Below, in pieces: positions 1 through 11,654 of a DNA stretch of 64,000 bases. Position numbers and translations under genes: made by a program. Numbering within the stretch: the stretch's first letter is position 1; each line of letters opens with the position of its first letter. The stretch lies in NCBI RefSeq assembly GCF_001659605.2, contig NC_035170.2, positions 434,001-498,000 on the forward strand. The letters run 5' to 3'. The notes beneath the pieces were generated by a model. The model did not search any database and was not told where the DNA came from. It saw nothing but the letters and a program-made list of their open reading frames with translations. Source of the stretch: Manihot esculenta (Eukaryota > Streptophyta > Magnoliopsida > Malpighiales > Euphorbiaceae).

Positions 1-545
1 AAGAAAATGTGGGATTGTTAATGAGAGAAGATCTTTTCAAACCCCATCAATGTCAAATACCTGACCCAGACGAAATGCTTTCTTCGCAGATTGCCTTTGA
101 TTAATTTCACACCGTCCGATCGCCCAAGAAATTTTAGAAAATGAAAAGAAAAAGGCAAAAGTTCTAGTTTAACCCTTTAAGTTTAAAGTAATAGTCATAT
201 AACATCTTGAATTTTTTTTTTAATCCAAATAAATCCTTAAATATTTAAAAATGAATCAAATAAGTCAAAATTAATGGTATTAGTTAACACCGGTAAAAAA
301 TTTGATAAAAGTTGCTTTTTTATAAATAAAATTTTCAATTTATATTAAAATTAATTAAAAAATATTTTAAAAAATATCTAAAAAACTCTATCGACTAAAT
401 AAAATAAAACTGATTATTAACAAAAAAAAAAAATAGAAAGAAAACTTAGGGAGAAAACAGAGAAAGAGAGAGAGAGCGAGAACTAAGGTTTGATTGTAGT
501 CACAGTGGTTCTTCTATCTTTCGGCAGAGGGCCTCGCCATCAGTA
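1..545. other. AT-rich flank outside the palindrome
   Basis: No reading frame with a recognisable product is seen. The stretch is AT-rich, with an A-run near 421-433 and a purine-rich GA run near 458-479. Homology to the right palindrome arm stops at about 546, so this is outer flank. Confidence 0.5.
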
Positions 546-985
546 TGCTGCCTTTGCTTAGTCATAGCAAATAAACCTGTGAGAAAAATCATGAAATGTA
601 ATATATGAGCTAACAGGAAATGGAAGACCCTTAAACAGGGTGTTGAGAAGGTTAATCTCATATAAAGGTGTATGCAAGTGTGAGAGAAAGAGTTGGATAG
701 CCTGCTCATTCAAATGGTCTATAAATCTCTACCCATTAAGGGGATTCTAACACAAAAATAAAGTAAAAAAAAGAGATGCATAGCGCCATTCACATAATCA
801 AAGCATCCTAGTGAATGTAAAAAGAAACCTGATGGGTCAGCTTGTTGATCAAGTGATAGAAACTTCTAAGGTCTTTTGGACTGTATATATATGATTCATG
901 GAAGAGGCCATGATGTTAACAAAAGGAAAGTTTTGGGGTCATACACCTGGACCAAAATCAACTTACTACGGCAGCAAGAAGATAG

Positions 986-990
986 AGCAA
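986..990. repeat. Target-site duplication of the Athila element, left copy
   Basis: AGCAA lies directly before the TG that opens the 5' LTR. The same pentamer follows the 3' LTR at 10,778-10,782. The uninterrupted right palindrome arm has a single copy (reverse complement TTGCT at 16,226-16,230). Confidence 0.85.
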
Positions 991-2171
991 TGATAATATG
1001 CACAATTATGCAACTTTAGTATTACAAAATATTTAGATATTAAGTTTGATTTCGTTTAAAACAGATTGATTTGTTTAAATTTTGTTATCTTGATAGGATT
1101 GAAAGAAAATAAGAGAAAAAATCAATTTGAAATCCATAAAAGGTGGCCACAATCAAATTTATAAAAGGATACTCTAGACGAGCTGTGTCATAGGCACAAA
1201 CATACTTGACAACAAAGCCAGCTTTAAATCCGGGAACCAAACAGATAACTTTATCTGCCAAACTATACTCAATTTTGATTTTAGGTACTTGTATTTAGAT
1301 TAGGACTCTTAATACTATAAAAAAGGGGCATTCTGACCTCATCTCATCTTATCTTTCATCTCTTATTTTTAGTCATGAACTTGTGTGGCTAAATTCTTCT
1401 TTTCAGTAAAGGGATAATTAAAAGTTTCAGTTAAATCGGTTGTGGGATTTATGTGATTTTATAGTTGTCTCAATTATTGGTATTTATATTATTCCTGTGT
1501 TTATTGTTTAATATTACTCTGTGGATTGATCAATTAAGGCGTCATTGCTCAATTGACGGAATGGTAGGTTGCTATTCAGTTAATTAAATCCGTAATTATT
1601 TAATTGAATTGAAATAAGTAGTAAATTAGGTTGCGTAAGGCCTTCCTAAGGAATAGTATAATCTAACTTAAATGAACTGAGCATCTCGCGTTTGTTAGTT
1701 AGAATCATGTCCTTTTAATTCTTAATGCAATAATTGGATTAAATTCTAGGAGCGTCTCCTACGGTTGTCCAAAAGTTAGAGCTAGTTAACGAGCGTCTCT
1801 TAACTAGTTTAAAATTAAGAAAGGATTGGGTACCTAAAGCATCTTCGATATATATAACTGGTTTATTAATTAAATTGAGATTATTTTGTATCTGTGACCA
1901 ACCCATAAAAATTGGAACTAAAATTATTCTTTTAACTGAATGTGTCTCATCTTGATTCTCTCTTAAATTTAAATTGTTTCTTCTTTTGGATTAATTTTAT
2001 TTATTCCTCTACATTCAAAACCCCTCCATTTTATTTTATTTTATTTTATTTTAGTTCATTCAATAGAGTTAATCTATTTAACCAGTCTTTGTGGGATCGA
2101 CCCTACTTACCATTATCACAAGTTTTATTTTTAAAGTAGGAATTTATTTTTAGTGGTTTCAACGCCCATCA
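991..2171 (+). repeat. 5' LTR of the Athila element
   Basis: About 1,181 bp, opening TGATAATATG and closing CGCCCATCA just before the primer site. A TATA box lies at about 1316. The last 377 bp (from about 1795) match the partial 3' LTR at 10,403-10,777. Confidence 0.82.
1316..1324 (+). promoter_or_regulatory. LTR TATA box
   Basis: TATAAAAAA is followed by GGGGCATTCTGACC, a typical core promoter layout inside an Athila LTR. The transcription start would be expected about 30 bp downstream, near 1345-1355. This is inferred from position only. Confidence 0.5.
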
Positions 2172-2176
2172 AATTT

Positions 2177-2194
2177 TGGCGCCATTGCCGAGGA
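2177..2194 (+). other. Primer-binding site, tRNA-Asp type
   Basis: TGGCGCCATTGCCGAGGA matches the complement of the plant tRNA-Asp 3' end (TGGCGCCGTTGCCGGGG) with two mismatches. It lies 5 bp inside the 5' LTR. Athila and Tat elements use this primer. Confidence 0.82.
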
Positions 2195-2227
2195 CTGGTT
2201 CTAAATTATTTTATTAATTCTTTTTGA

Positions 2228-3556
2228 ATGACACGTTCTAATCTTGCAGGTAGACTAGAGTTCAACCCAGAAATTGAGAAAATCACAAGAAAACATAGGA
2301 AAGAGGCTAAACAGTGAAATAAAGACCTCTCATCATCCAGCATTGAGGAACAACTCTATATTGAAGCACAGATTGCTGAAGTTGAAGAGGAGATCGCCAT
2401 TGAAGAACAGGTTGCTGTCGACGAACAGGTCGTGGGCACGGAGGAAACAGCATCTAACCCGGACGATACCTCTGGTGAATCTGACGTGGAAGAGAAAATG
2501 GCTGAAGAACAAGCAATACAGGATGTTGACAATGTGGATGACCCTCAACCCCTTTGCATCGTCTATCCTGCACTAAATGCACTACTTGAGCTAAAATCGG
2601 GATTAATTCATCTCCTCCCTATCTTTAGAGGAGTTGAAAGGGAAGATCCTCATAGACATTTGAAAGAGTTCTATGTAGTATGCTCCAACATGAGACCACA
2701 AGGAATTACAGAAGAACAAATCAAGCTAAGGGCATTTCCTTTTTCTCTAGCTGATAATGCAAAAGACTGGTTGTACTACCTACCTCCAGGTTCAGTCACT
2801 ACATGGGGAGAAATGGTAAAATTATTTTTAGATCAATTCTTTTCCACTTCTAGAGCATCTGCAATAAGAAGAGAAATATCAGGAATTAAGCAAAAGGAGA
2901 CAAAAACTCTCCATGACTATTGGGAGAGATTTAAACGCTTATGTGCTAGCTGTCCTAGGCATGAAATTTCATATAAATAACTCATGCTCCATTTTTCTGA
3001 GGGACTCACAACCATGGAAAGACGCATGATAGATGCTACAAATGGAGGTGCGATACGCAAAAGAACACCCCGAGAAGCCAGGGAATTGATATCTACGATG
3101 GCAGCAAATTCACAACAATTTGTACCTATACAAGACTCTCATAGGAGAGTTTCTGAGGTAAGTAATTATTCTGTTGAGTCTAAACTTTCTCATCTAACCA
3201 TTTTAGTTGAAAATCTTGTTGCAGAGAAGACACAACAAGCCAAAGCTTGTGGAATTTGCGCTAATACGGGTCATTCCACCGACATGTGCCCCTCACTTCA
3301 AGAGGATGACCAGCATGTGGATGCTGTCAATGGGTTTCCAGGTCCTCCACAAAGAAAGTACGATCCTTTCTCAAATACATATAACCCAGGATGGCGAAAT
3401 CACCCGAACTTTAGCTATAAACAGCAAAATTCTCAAAGTTATCAGCCTAAACAGTTTCAGCAGCAAGCATCTTCATCTAATTTAGGTATGTCCTTGGAAG
3501 ATATTGTTAAAAGTTTGGCAATTAACACTCAACAATTTCTACAGGACACTCAATAG
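2228..3556 (+). pseudogene. Athila gag pseudogene
   Basis: From an ATG at 2228 the reading moves between frames. It holds an acidic E-rich segment (about 2350-2530), then the retrotransposon capsid-type region (LPIFRGVEREDPHRHLKEF, DYWERFKRLCASCP, MAANSQQF). A nucleocapsid-like finger follows (CGICANTGHSTDMC, a CX2CX4HX4C knuckle, near 3250-3291). Stops at about 2978 and 3554 break it. The product would package element RNA. The order and motifs are typical of Athila gag; the frameshift near 2430 and the stops show decay. Confidence 0.8.
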
Positions 3557-3610
3557 TTTCAACAAGAGACCCGAACGAGTATTCGCAATCTGGAAACACA
3601 AATCAGTCAA

Positions 3611-4535
3611 TTGGTAGTATCGGTGAACAAGTTGGAAAATCAAGGTAAATTGCCTTCCCAGACCATAGTAAACCCCAAGCAGAATGCAAGTGCCGTTACA
3701 CTTAGAAACGGAAAAGAACTGCACAATGACCCTCGACAGGTAAGTCGTGGGCACGACCGCTCAGCACCCGTGCAATCTGAACCTCTGATAATTAAACCTC
3801 CTTTTCCTCAGAGATTAGCCAGGTCCAAACGAGAGAAAAAAGAAAAGGAGATCCTTGATACATTTCGTAAGGTAGAAGTGAATATACCTTTACTTGATGC
3901 AATTAAACAGGTACCTCGCTATGCAAAGTTCTTAAAGGAATTATGCACAAATAAGAAAAAGTTAGTGGGTTACCAAAATGTTTGTATCGATGAAAAGGTA
4001 TCTGTTGTTTTTCAGAGTAAAATGCCTACCAAATGCAAAGACCAAGGTATGTTTGCTATACCTATCAAAATTGGCAAGGTTGGGGTTAAAAAAGCAATTT
4101 GTGACTTGGGTGCATCTATAAATGTAATGCCATTGTTCATTTATCAATTTTTAAATGTTGGCCCTTTAAAAGAAACTGGAGTATATACAATTGGCTGATA
4201 AATCTGTTATATACCCCGAGGGAGTTTTAGAGGATGTGCTGGTACAAGTTGGTAATTTAGTATTCCCTGCTGATTTTTACATAGTCCATATGGATGATGA
4301 TAGGGCCTCTAATACATCTGATCTTTTGTTAGGTAGACCTTTCTTAACAACTGCTAGAACAAAAATAGATATTTTTTATGGCACACTTACCATGGAGTTC
4401 GATGGGGAAATTATAAAATTTAATGTGTATGACGACATGAAATACCCAAATGACCTTTCTAATGTGTGTGGTGTGGATATCATCAAACCTTTAGTCCAGC
4501 AAGTATTTGAGTTGCAAGGTGAGGACGAACTATGA
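3611..4535 (+). pseudogene. Athila protease region pseudogene
   Basis: Carries the LRNGKELH motif that follows gag in Athila elements, then the aspartic protease core with CDLGASINVMP at about 4101-4133 and the downstream LLGRPFLTTARTKID block (about 4326-4370). A stop at about 4196 separates the two halves, which continue in another frame. In a live element this enzyme would cut the polyprotein. The D-L-G active site in place of D-T/S-G is the usual Athila form. Confidence 0.78.
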
Positions 4536-4879
4536 ACTGTTATGTGTGAAAACCTGAGTAAAGCTAAATTGGTAGCCATAAGCACTGATTTTGTCTTATA
4601 AGGAAGGTTGGAAGATGTGGTCCATGAACTTGAAGCTAACAAAATTAAATGTAATGTCTCTTCTTTGGAATTACCTACTGCTCATTCTAAACTTTTACCA
4701 TCTGTTGTGCAAACCTCACAGTTAGAACTGAAACCGTTGCCTACTCACTTAAAGTATGCATACCTTGGGGTAGGAAGTTATCTACCCGTAATTATCTCCA
4801 ACAAACTGACACCATATGAAGAAGAGGAGCTGATTCAAGTTCTAAAAGAAAATAAAGGTGCAATCGCTAGACTATAGCT

Positions 4880-6655
4880 GATATAAAAGGAATTAGTCCT
4901 TCCATTTGTATGCACAAAATTTTACTGGAAGACGACAGCAAGCCCACCAGGGAAGCTCAACGTCGTCTGAATCCTCCTATGATAGAAGTGGTAAAAAAGG
5001 AAGTCTTGAAATTACTTGATGCAGGTGTGATCTACCCCATTTCCGATAGCAAATGGGTGAGCCCAGTCTAGGTTGTCCCTAAGAAAACAGGCATTACTGT
5101 GGTGAAAAATAAAGATGGAGAATCAATACCCACCCGCGTCCAAAACGGGTGGAGGGTTTGTATAGATTATCGTAAATTAAATACGTCCACTAGAAAATAT
5201 CACTTCCCACTTCCTTTTATTGATCAGATGCTTGAGCGTCTAGCTGGGAAATCTCATTATTATTGTCTTGATGGATATTCAGGCTTTCATCAGATTCCTG
5301 TGGCACTTGAAGACCAAGAGAAGACTACCTTTACCTGTCCATTTGGCACATTTGCCTATCGACGAATGCCATTTGGGCTTTGCAATGCACCAGCCACGTT
5401 TCAGCGATGTATGGTTAGTATATTTTCAGATTTTGTAGAAGACATCATAGAAGTTTTCATGGACGATTTCACCATATATGGTAACTCCTTTGATACATGC
5501 TTAGCTAACCTTGAAAAAGTCCTTAAAAGGTGTCTAGAGTCTGATTTGGTGTTAAATTATGAGAAATGTCATTTTATGGTAGATCAAGGGCTAATATTGG
5601 GGCACATTGTGTCAAAAAGGGGAATTGAGGTTGACAAAAGTAAGATAGATATCATTAAGTCACTACCCTATCTCGTTAATGTGCGTAAAATTCATTCTTT
5701 CCTTGGACATGCAGATTTTTATCGACGATTTATTAAGAATTTCTCAAAAATAGCTCAGCCACTCTGTAGGTTATTGCAACAGGATGTTGAGTTTACTTTT
5801 GATAATTCTTGCAAGAAAGCTTTTAATGCACTCAAGGAGGTATTAATCATTGCGCCCATAATACAGCCTCCTGATTGGAGTCAACCTTTTGAAATTATGT
5901 GCGATGCTAGCAACCGGGCTGAGGGCGCGGTCTTAGGCCAAAGGAAGGGAAAAGATCCTCACGTTATTTATTATGCATCCAGAACACTTGATAGTGCCCA
6001 GTGCAATTACTCAACCACAGAAAAAGAACTGTTAGCTATAGTTTTTGCTTTAGAAAAATTCTGTTCATATTTACTTGGTACTAAAGTAATTGTTTACTCT
6101 GACCATGCAGCTTTAAAATACCTTTTCAAGAAGAAAGATGCAAAGCCTAGATTGATTCGATGGGTTCTTTTGCTTCAAGAGTTCGATGTTGAGATCCGAG
6201 ACAAGAAGGGATCTGAGAACTTAATTGTTGATCATCTTAGCCGACTGCCATTGTTGGTTGAAGACACTGTACCACTTAATGATGACTTCCCGGATGAATA
6301 CCAGTTCTCTGCATCAGAGCAAGTTCCATGGTACGCAGATATAGTTAATTATTTGATCTCTAAATCCTTACCCGATGACTTAACCAGAGCTGAACGAGAA
6401 AAGATCAAACATGATTCCAAGTATTATACTTGGGATGAACCTTATTTATGGCGCATATGCTCATACCAGATTATTCGGAGATGTGTCATGGGTAATGAAA
6501 TCAGTTCCATTAGGAGCTTCTGTCATGACCACGCATGTGGAGGCCACTTTGGTCCAAAGAGAACAGCTCGTAAGATTCTTGATAGTGGATTTTATTGGCC
6601 TCATATATATCATGATTCCTATATATTCTGTAAGTCTTGTGCTAAGGAAATTTAA
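4880..6655 (+). pseudogene. Athila reverse transcriptase / RNase H pseudogene
   Basis: The RT begins in a broken segment (LNPPMIEVVKKEVLKLLDAG, about 4967-5025), has a TAG near 5069, then runs open from 5099 to 6655. Visible motifs are [50 protein letters not shown] and the catalytic FMDDF (about 5457-5471). The RNase H follows with CDASN near 5899, [25 protein letters not shown] and the end motif VDHLSRLP. The integrase zinc-binding part ([16 protein letters not shown]) follows directly in the same frame. The 518-residue open part is the best preserved piece of this pol gene. Confidence 0.88.
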
Positions 6656-7190
6656 GTCGTCGTGACCAGATGCCCCAACAACCCATCCTTATTTGTGAAA
6701 TATTCGTTGTTTGGGGTATACATTCCCATCTTCTTTTGGTCATACATACATATTGTTAGCTATTGATTATGTTTCTAAGTGGGTAGAAACAAAAGCTACC
6801 CATGCTAACGATGCTAAAGTTGTTGTGGGTTTTGTCAAGTCATATATCTTTAACATGTATGGAGTCCCAAAGGCTATAATCAGTGATCGTGGAACCCATT
6901 TTTGCAATAAGATAGTTGCAGCTCTTTTTAAGAAGTATGGTGTCCATCATTGAACTTCCACAGCTTATCACCCACAAACAAACGGGCAAGGTGTCCAACA
7001 GAGAAATTAAGTCCATTCTTGAAAAAACTATCAGTCCTAATCGCAAAGATTGGAGTCTCAAGTTGGAGGACACTTTTATGGGCATATTGCACAGCTTTTA
7101 AAACACCAATTGGCATGTCCCCTTACTGTCTCATCTATGGAAAGCCTTGTCACTTACCCGTAGAGATTGAACATAAGGCTTTCTAGGCAG
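6656..7190 (+). pseudogene. Athila integrase core pseudogene
   Basis: Fragments in at least three frames keep the integrase core: LAIDYVSKWVETKA with the first catalytic Asp (about 6758-6800), IISDRGTHFCN with the second (about 6874-6906), a degraded YHPQTNGQ block near 6966, and the C-terminal [21 protein letters not shown] (about 7101-7160). Stops and frameshifts between the blocks exclude function. Traces of the integrase tail (an LRTRWIG-like motif) continue to about 7600 in broken form. Confidence 0.75.
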
Positions 7191-7600
7191 TAAAGCAATG
7201 CAATATGAGTATGGATAAAACTGGTGTGCATTGTAAGTTGCAACTGCAAGAGCTGGAAGAAATTCAGAATGATACTTATGATAATTCCAGAATATACAAA
7301 GCAAGAACCAAGGCATTGCATGATCAATTAATTTCTAGGAAATAATTTTTAGTTTGTCAAAAAGTTCTGTTACATGATTCTAAACTGAAATTATTTTCTG
7401 ATAAATTACGAACTAGATGGATTGGTATTTTTATTGTCACTAATATTTATTCTCATGGTGCCGTAGAAATAAGGAGTATGGGCACCAACAAGTCATTCAA
7501 GGTTAATGGCCATCTTCTAAAATATTTTTATGAGAATTTCGGGCCATATCAGCGATTTCTCTCCACTCCTTTAACTAACTTGCAAGGAAGTGAAGTCTAG

Positions 7601-7988
7601 CTAAGACTTTAAATTAAAACTACTCTTTCTATTTTCTAAATAAAATTTTAGTAAAAAAAAAAATTCTATAGAGGTATGTTTATATTCTGGATTATGCCCA
7701 TAACTAACTAGACAACAGGTCATAAGAATATTTTTTGTTTGATCTTTAGTTTCATTCAATTTTATTTCTTTATTTTTATCCTCCGTCATCTTCTCCTGTG
7801 TTAAGTGTTTTTTTTTTTTCGTATTGGAGCATTTTATTTTAAGTTCTAGAGGTCTGTGATCTTATATTTATGGGTGTGTTTTGGAAACAAAAGGTGGTAT
7901 TAGGGTTAAATTTATTTATTTATTCTTTTCTCTTTTTACCCTTTATTTTTACTCTTCCTGCACCTAATTTTCCTTTTGTCTCTTCTCT
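7601..7988 (+). other. Spacer between pol and the env-position frame
   Basis: T-rich non-coding sequence that ends in a long pyrimidine tract leading into a splice-acceptor-like TACAG at 7991-7995. No gene is seen. Confidence 0.5.
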
Positions 7989-7990
7989 CC

Positions 7991-7995
7991 TACAG
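7991..7995 (+). promoter_or_regulatory. Candidate splice acceptor before the env-position frame
   Basis: A pyrimidine-rich stretch (about 7925-7990, ending CTCTTCTCTCC) runs into TACAG, 13 bp before the ATG at 8009. Athila-type elements are known or proposed to express their third frame from a spliced subgenomic RNA. The layout here fits, but splicing itself is inferred. Confidence 0.45.
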
Positions 7996-8008
7996 CAGCA
8001 CATAACCC

Positions 8009-8578
8009 ATGGCTCCCAAACGACGCTCCACTTCCACCTCTGACGGCCGGCGAGTTCGTACCTTTACCGGTCGCAACCCGCCAACACCAGCCGCCGCCAA
8101 CACCTCTCCATCTCCGCCGGCCGCGACGCCCAACGCACGCGCAGATCGCAACCCGCGTGCTTCACCAGATCGTGCCACCACCTCTCCATCGCTGACGTGC
8201 GCCACCATCCGTGCGCAAGATCGACTCCTTTCCACTGCCGCCGCTCATTCCTCGCCATCTCGCGCCGTGCAACCCGCCTTGAATCCCTCACACGCATCCA
8301 TCGCGGACAACAACCCACGTGCCAAGCCACCACCTCGCGCCGGTCCACAACCCTCAGCCACCACCAACGGTGAGCAACTTTCTGACTTACATCACTCCAC
8401 TTCCACCTCTTCAGCAGACCAGTCTCATACCAATCCCTCTGTTGCTGGTATCCGGACACGACTTGGGAGGGGCAGACATCACTTACCTCCGGCTCCATCA
8501 CGATTTAACGGTAGCCTTCTTCTTACAAATGCAAAAGAAAAAGCCAGTTATGTTTCCTCTTCCTCTTGTGCAAGGTAA
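8009..8578 (+). CDS. Env-position reading frame of the Athila element
   Basis: A 189-residue uninterrupted frame between integrase and polypurine tract, where Athila elements carry their extra (env-like) gene. It starts MAPKRRSTSTSDGRRV and is rich in Pro, Ser, Ala, Arg and Thr, with no obvious signal peptide or membrane segment, so an envelope role is not supported by the sequence. Its base composition is strongly GC-rich while the element around it is AT-rich. It is the only long frame near full length in an otherwise broken element. It may be the intact N-terminal part of a longer decayed frame, or chance-open low-complexity sequence. The function is unknown. Confidence 0.5.
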   Translation: MAPKRRSTSTSDGRRVRTFTGRNPPTPAAANTSPSPPAATPNARADRNPRASPDRATTSPSLTCATIRAQDRLLSTAAAHSSPSRAVQPALNPSHASIADNNPRAKPPPRAGPQPSATTNGEQLSDLHHSTSTSSADQSHTNPSVAGIRTRLGRGRHHLPPAPSRFNGSLLLTNAKEKASYVSSSSCAR

Positions 8579-9340
8579 AATTTAAATGTGGATTTGTTAA
8601 TTGGGAGTATTGGTTGGGATAAATTTTTTGCCATTAATTGTCCAATTTACTATGAACTTATTTGGGAATTTTATTCCACCTTCTGATTCACTAACAGGTT
8701 GCACATTAGATACAGCTGGCTGGGTTGATCTTGGGTTAATTGACGATTGAATCTGCCCACTCAGAAACCTATTTGCATGCCCGTGCAGTACATGAGCGAC
8801 TCACACACTAATCTAGTGATTCATCTTTACATTCACATTCTTTCTCTGGAAAAATGGATTCCCCTGGGATCCTGTCTAAGACTGAATTGTTGTGCATGAC
8901 TGAGGGTATAAGGGTCATGACTGAGGGTATAAGAGTCAATTTGAGTTGTTTTATTGCTTCACAAATATGCTGTGCTTTTAGTCCCAGACCTTTAATTCTA
9001 GTACACATAGTCACCACGTTGCATTGCATGAAAGATTAATTGACTTAAAAAATATTAATTTGCATAAAGCTTGTGACATGTTAACCTTAGATTTAATGAG
9101 TCTTGATGACACTTTTTGTCGTCCAAGTCCCATCCCGCGATCCTATTGAGTGTTCAAAAAAGGAAGTGCTTTACGCACGGCTCCTGTTGCCTGTACCATG
9201 GCTAATCCTTCATTTGATGCCCAACATGCTTTTCAAATCTTCAATACCAGAATTGATCAGATGGGGAGTCCTGACATCCCTCCGGGTCATATTCTAAACT
9301 CTCTTCTTATTTATTTATTTATTTATTTTTGTTGTGACCC

Positions 9341-9420
9341 AAGTGTGGGGAGAATAGCTATATCTGCATTGGTTGTTTTTTTTATCAATTGAGTACATTG
9401 TGATCCAAGTGTGGGGGAGA
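9341..9420 (+). other. Polypurine-tract-like motifs of the Athila element
   Basis: Two related purine motifs, AAGTGTGGGGAGA at 9341-9353 and AAGTGTGGGGGAGA at about 9407-9420, match the form that precedes the 3' LTR in Athila elements. The sequence after them does not match the 5' LTR start, so the original LTR junction has been lost or rearranged. Confidence 0.55.
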
Positions 9421-9784
9421 GTCTGTTCACTTGCCTTAGTTTTAATTGTTCTTTTTTGTTTTATTTGATTTGTTTATCTTCTTAAAGAAAAAAAATAAAA
9501 ATAAAAAATAAAAAATAAACTAAAATAATTTTTGACTTTCAGAGTCAGCACAAATGGCATTCTTTTGTCTTTTTATGCAGATCATTATGAGATTCTAGCA
9601 CTTTTTTTATGCGTTGAAATATGCAAACTTATGTTTAAGTAAATTGATATTGCTTGATAAAAGACCAATAGTGCATGTTGAAACTCTACTTTAACCTACT
9701 ACAGTGAGTCTTGATACTATCCCCAGGGAACTAAAAAAAAAGAAAAGAAAAGAAAATTTATTATTATTAATTTTTAGGTGGTTT

Positions 9785-10060
9785 ACCAACATTAGCTGGT
9801 TCAAATGGTACGACATTTGATCCCCTTAAGCAAGGGATATCTCTTGTGGATGGAAAAAGCTAATGATTGGGAGAATTATACCCCGTAGGGGCCGTCAATA
9901 ATTTGAAACATACCACTAATAATAGGGTTTATCATTGCCGGTTGGTTTGGGTGGTTCGGGTCCATTCCCCTTAAGTAAGGGATGTCTCTTGTGAATAGAA
10001 AAAACCAGTGTTAGGAGAGTATACTCTCATAGAAGCCGAAAAAATATCGAACCAAAACCA
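9785..10060 (+). repeat. Two imperfect tRNA-SINE-like modules
   Basis: Two copies about 136 bp apart share the block CCCCTTAAG(C/T)AAGGGAT(A/G)TCTCTTGTG (9828-9853 and 9964-9989). Upstream of the first, TAGCTGGTTCAAATGGTACG resembles a pol III A box in a tRNA-derived head. Both are followed by a GGAG(A/T)-rich stretch; in the first this leads into CCCCGTAGGGG. A B box is not clear. They may be degenerate SINEs or a duplicated 3' untranslated module of the element. Confidence 0.35.
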
Positions 10061-10402
10061 TAAAAAATAAATAAATAAATAAAAATGATAAAATAAATAA
10101 AATCTGGATTACTGGGTTCCCAAGTGAAAATTATAATTTTAAAAAACTTTCTTGGTTGGTTGGGTATATGTTTCTTTATGCACTAATTTAAGAACTTGAT
10201 GGAACTTAATTGCATGATCACATATTAAGAATGAGTTTGCTACATTTCAGCTTTTGAAGATTGTGTTGGTGTTTCCTTTATGATTTGTATACATTGATGA
10301 GATTTTATTGTGAAATGCGGGTTGTTTGAAATAAGTTGAGTTAACTTTGTGAGCTATTGATTATGGGTAGCTTTTGTCTTTTCTGATTAATAAGTACATG
10401 CT

Positions 10403-10777
10403 CGTCTCTTAACTAGTTTAAAATTAAGAAAGGATTGGATACTTGAAACGTCTTCGATATCTATAACTGATTTATTAATTAAATTGAGATTATTTTGTAT
10501 CTGTGATCAACCCATAAAAACTGAAACTAAAATTATTCCTTTAACCGAATGTGTCTCATCTTGATTCTCTCTTAAATTTAAATTTTTTCTTCTTTTGGAT
10601 TAATTTTATTTATTCCTCTACATTCAAAACCCCCCATTTTATTTTATTTTATTTTAGTTCATTCAATAGTTGATCTATTTAACCAGTCTCTGTGGGATGG
10701 GATCGACCCTGCTTACCATTATCACAAATTTTATTTTTAAAGCAGAAATTTATTTTTGGTGGTTTCGACGCCCATCG
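10403..10777 (+). repeat. Truncated 3' LTR of the Athila element
   Basis: Matches 1795-2171 of the 5' LTR with scattered substitutions and ends CGCCCATCG directly before the AGCAA target duplication (10,778-10,782). The first roughly 804 bp of the LTR are missing. The sequence just upstream (10,300-10,400) has no counterpart in the 5' LTR. Confidence 0.8.
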
Positions 10778-10782
10778 AGCAA
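10778..10782. repeat. Target-site duplication of the Athila element, right copy
   Basis: AGCAA directly after the 3' LTR; partner of 986-990. Confidence 0.85.
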
Positions 10783-11654
10783 CATTGGAGAACGAAATTG
10801 TGAGAACAAAGCACCACTTTGACTCGTTCGTTACCTCACGATTAGCTGTTTCACATCTGAACTCAGTCTAGCAATGGAACTTCATTTCTCATCACATCCC
10901 TCCATTTGAATCTTCTAATTGAATCTGTTAATGCCCTCTAAAAAGAGAAATGTTAGTTCTTCTTCTAGTTCTTTTCTTGTATTCAGATTATTCATTTTGC
11001 AAGACCGATAATTCAAATGAATTCTTGCAAAAGATTTCATTTTCCTTCAAAATGAAAATCTTGTGCAAGTTGATTTCATTTTCCTTGAAAATGAAAATCT
11101 TGTGCAAGTTTTATTCTTGTGAAATCAGTAGATAATAGTTGAATTCTTGTGAAATATTTTATTCCAAATAATAAATCAAGATTGAGAGAATATTGCTCTA
11201 ATATTCTGCAACTTGCATTACTTCCTTTCTTCCCTAATTTCCACTCTTTTATTGAAAGGAAACCTTGGAATTAGTTTTTTTCTGATGTAATATTGGTGAA
11301 TTTTTTATGTTTTTCAAATATTGATCAAGTAGAACTAGAACTACTTGTGGTTTGGTTCTAAATTAAAGAAATTAAATCTTCAGTTTGATTTCTGTTAAAC
11401 CATGCATGAAATATATAAGAACCCTAGCTGTTTGTGTTTTTGTGTCTTTTGATGCATCATACCATTAGCAGATTCTACCTTTGAATCAATTCTAAAACCT
11501 TCTTCGTTATTGATTTATCTTCTAGTAATTTCAGTTTACTTGCCTTTAAACTACTTTTATTCTTCATATATGTTTATGTGTGTATATATAGCCTGTTGGA
11601 TTCAGTCTTGCAATTTGGTTAAGATAATATTTGCTTTGGTGCATACAGCATATA

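Larger units (their letters stand above)
991..10777 (+). mobile_element. Decayed Ty3/gypsy retrotransposon, Athila lineage
   Basis: A 9.8-kb element in the order 5' LTR, tRNA-Asp-type primer site, gag, protease, reverse transcriptase/RNase H, integrase, an env-position reading frame, polypurine tract and a truncated 3' LTR. The Athila assignment rests on the primer site, the protease motif DLGASINVMP, the RT block with FMDDF and the extra frame after pol. Many in-frame stops (for example near 2978, 3554, 4196, 4875, 5069, 6653 and 6951) make gag-pol non-functional. The element sits in the left palindrome arm with a 5-bp target duplication. Confidence 0.88.

Noticed and set aside
500..709. Similar short open frames in both palindrome arms (500-709 minus, 17,152-17,358 plus)
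   Set aside because: They are alike because they lie in the inverted repeat. No protein family is recognised and the frames diverge and end differently outside the repeat, so coding is not supported.
8064..8501. 145-residue minus-strand frame opposite the Athila env-position frame
   Set aside because: It mirrors a GC-rich plus-strand frame; orientation, acceptor site and element layout favour the plus strand.
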